NCBI GenBank assembly: GCA_031119515.1
Contig: JAVHXR010000187.1
Location: 1 to 5,958 of the forward strand
Reading direction: 5' to 3'
From: Propionicimonas sp.
Lineage (GTDB): Bacteria; Actinomycetota; Actinomycetes; Propionibacteriales; Propionibacteriaceae
DNA: 5,958 nt
Below, piece after piece: positions 4,930 through 5,958 of this stretch; within the stretch, counting starts at the first letter, position 1; every line of letters starts with the position of its first letter. The notes under the pieces were generated by a model. The model was not told where the DNA came from. It searched no databases and saw only the letters and a program-made list of their open reading frames with translations. The translations under genes and the position numbers were made by a program.

Positions 4930-5315
4930 CCGACCAGCCGCAGCCGAGCCTGTACCACCGCGTCGGCGGCCACGAGACCTTCGTCAGGCTCGTGGACGCC
5001 TTCTACGACGGGGTGGCGGGCGATCCGGAACTCCGCGCCCTGTACCCGGAGCAGGACCTCGGCCCGGCGAACCTGCGGCTCCGCATGTTCCTCGAACAGT
5101 ACTGGGGCGGTCCCCACGACTACTCGGAGCAGCGTGGCCACCCCCGGCTGCGGATCCGCCACGCGCCCTACCCGGTCACCCCCGACCAGCGGGACCGCTG
5201 GCTGCGCCACATGAACGCCGCCCTGGACTCCCTCGGGCTGCCGGAGCCGGAACTGGCGGAGTTCCGGGAGTACGTCACCCGCGCCGCTGCGTTCATGGTG
5301 AACACCTTCGACTGA
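4926..5315 (+). CDS. glbO: Group II truncated haemoglobin (trHbO)
   Basis: A 129-residue haem protein of the 2-on-2 globin fold, close over its length to Mycobacterium tuberculosis GlbO as I recall it. Proximal (F8) His79 lies in RHAPY; distal-pocket residues are Tyr27 (B10), Tyr40 (CD1) and Trp92 (G8), the diagnostic group II set, at a constant offset of 4 from the mycobacterial numbering. MFLEQYWGGP (54-63) and YSEQRGHPRLR (66-76) are the family's strongest blocks. Known roles of trHbO include O2 binding, peroxide and NO chemistry and interaction with respiratory membranes; which applies here is not shown. The start is the GTG at 4926, whose TG forms part of the TGA of the upstream Crp/Fnr gene (a GTGA overlap). 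There is no strong SD of its own, so translational coupling is likely. The stop is 8 bp from the stop of the convergent gene, and no terminator is visible. Confidence 0.95.
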   Translation: MTDQPQPSLYHRVGGHETFVRLVDAFYDGVAGDPELRALYPEQDLGPANLRLRMFLEQYWGGPHDYSEQRGHPRLRIRHAPYPVTPDQRDRWLRHMNAALDSLGLPEPELAEFREYVTRAAAFMVNTFD

Positions 5316-5323
5316 CGGCCGGT

Positions 5324-5958
5324 TCAGCCTTCCGCCGCCGGGGTCGCCGCGCCCTGGGCCGGGGCGGTCGCGGCCGCCTCCTGGGTGGGTGTCGGGGACG
5401 GGGTCGGCTCGGCCGGGGTCTCGCTGGGTGTCGGGGTCGGCGTCGGGGTCGGGCTGGGCGTCGCGGTCGGGGTCTCCGTCGGCGTCGGCGTCGGGGTGGG
5501 TGTCGGCTCCTCGCTCGGGGTGGGCTCGGCGCTGGGTGACGGCTGCGGACGCACCGCGTCGGTGACGGTGGTGCCGCCCGAGCCGCCGGTGAGCGAGTAG
5601 CCGGTCGCCAGCTCGAAACCTGTGATCGCCACCAGCGTGAGCGTGAAGATGGCGACCGCGCCGACCAGCACCCGCTTGCCGACGGCCCGCCTTGTCCGCG
5701 CCAGTTCCCGGGCGGTGACGACCCGGCCGGTCGGAACCGGCGCCATGGTGCCCGGATCGTGGTGTTCGACCACGAGGTCGAGGCCCTCGCCCGGTTCCAG
5801 CTCCGCGGAGGGGTCCTCGCCCTGCACCCGCTGCCAGCCGCGCCTCATCACCGTGGTGAGCCGTCGGCTGGTGCGGTCGAGCCCCGCGGTGTAGACGGTG
5901 CCGGCCACGGCGCCCACCACGCTGGCGAGCGCAGCACCGAGAATGGTGCCCGCCGTGC
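5324..5958 (-). CDS. Partial membrane protein with Pro/Thr-rich exported tail
   Basis: The frame is open to the window edge: 12 further codons precede the GTG at 5920, reading TAGTILGAALAS, so the true start probably lies outside. The visible part is about 210 residues. A Gly/Ala-rich hydrophobic segment at the edge, continuing into VVGAVAGTVYTAGL, is a likely first membrane span. A basic stretch (RTSRR, MRRGWQR) and a polar loop follow. A second span is at about residues 83-103 counted from the GTG, preceded by ARTRRAVGKR, which predicts a cytoplasmic loop by the positive-inside rule. The remainder is a Gly/Ser linker and about 55 residues of Pro-Thr repeats ending in an Ala-rich tail, predicted outside the membrane. 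Pro/Thr tails in actinobacteria are frequent O-mannosylation sites. I do not recognise a named family. It converges on glbO. Confidence 0.75.
   Translation of the reverse strand, partial: TAGTILGAALASVVGAVAGTVYTAGLDRTSRRLTTVMRRGWQRVQGEDPSAELEPGEGLDLVVEHHDPGTMAPVPTGRVVTARELARTRRAVGKRVLVGAVAIFTLTLVAITGFELATGYSLTGGSGGTTVTDAVRPQPSPSAEPTPSEEPTPTPTPTPTETPTATPSPTPTPTPTPSETPAEPTPSPTPTQEAAATAPAQGAATPAAEG
5381..5545 (-). repeat. Pro-Thr coding repeat tract
   Basis: This encodes the Pro-Thr tail of the partial membrane protein. The core at about 5423-5506 is nearly pure PT dipeptides; on the plus strand it reads as imperfect repeats of GTCGGG/GTCGGC hexamers. G-runs of 3-4 cluster near 5425-5460 on the plus strand, so a G-quadruplex is conceivable on that strand, although at least one loop exceeds 7 nt. 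Replication slippage and length variation are likely. Confidence 0.65.

Noticed and set aside
5425..5460. Regulatory G-quadruplex
   Set aside because: The G-runs come from Pro-Thr codon repeats on the opposite strand and one required loop is over 7 nt. Kept only as a note on the repeat tract.
4715..5539. Plus-strand 274-codon frame overlapping the regulator and glbO
   Set aside because: It is out of frame with two recognised proteins and ends in a Gly/Arg repeat antisense to the PT tract.

Overview
This is a GC-rich window with SD-type ribosome binding sites, compact spacing, GTG starts and a group II truncated haemoglobin that closely resembles mycobacterial trHbO. Together these point to a high-GC actinobacterium, probably in or near Mycobacteriales or Pseudonocardiales. 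The genus cannot be fixed from the sequence. I see no transposase, integrase, tRNA, rRNA or CRISPR array.

Layout. Positions 1-347 hold no gene. They hold an array of small palindromic REP-like elements in two orientations, separated by a near-identical spacer of about 37 nt, and the last element sits just past the stop codon of the first gene. Two minus-strand metabolic genes follow: an arginine deiminase/dimethylargininase-superfamily hydrolase (349-1215) and L-threonine 3-dehydrogenase, tdh (1356-2393). Next is a minus-strand RDD-family membrane protein with a long proline-rich cytoplasmic N-terminus (2587-3510), followed by a very strong 18-bp hairpin. A divergent promoter region of about 98 bp separates it from a small plus-strand DUF2752 membrane protein (3609-4010), which may be translated from a leaderless mRNA.

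A plus-strand two-gene operon follows: a Crp/Fnr-family regulator (4192-4929) whose stop codon overlaps the GTG start of truncated haemoglobin glbO (4926-5315). A near-perfect dyad with FNR-type geometry lies at the regulator's presumed transcription start, which suggests autoregulation. A partial minus-strand membrane protein with a Pro/Thr-rich exported tail (5324 to the window edge) converges on glbO with only 8 bp between the stop codons.

How the genes fit together. The hydrolase and tdh both belong to amino-acid catabolism (arginine-type substrates and threonine), but each has its own SD and upstream region, so they need not be one operon. The regulator and glbO look like a functional unit for redox, O2 or NO response. 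The RDD, DUF2752 and Pro/Thr-tailed proteins are envelope or membrane proteins of unknown role. No clear multi-gene novel system is present. The most informative leads are the regulator-globin unit with its candidate operator and the structure of the REP-like array.
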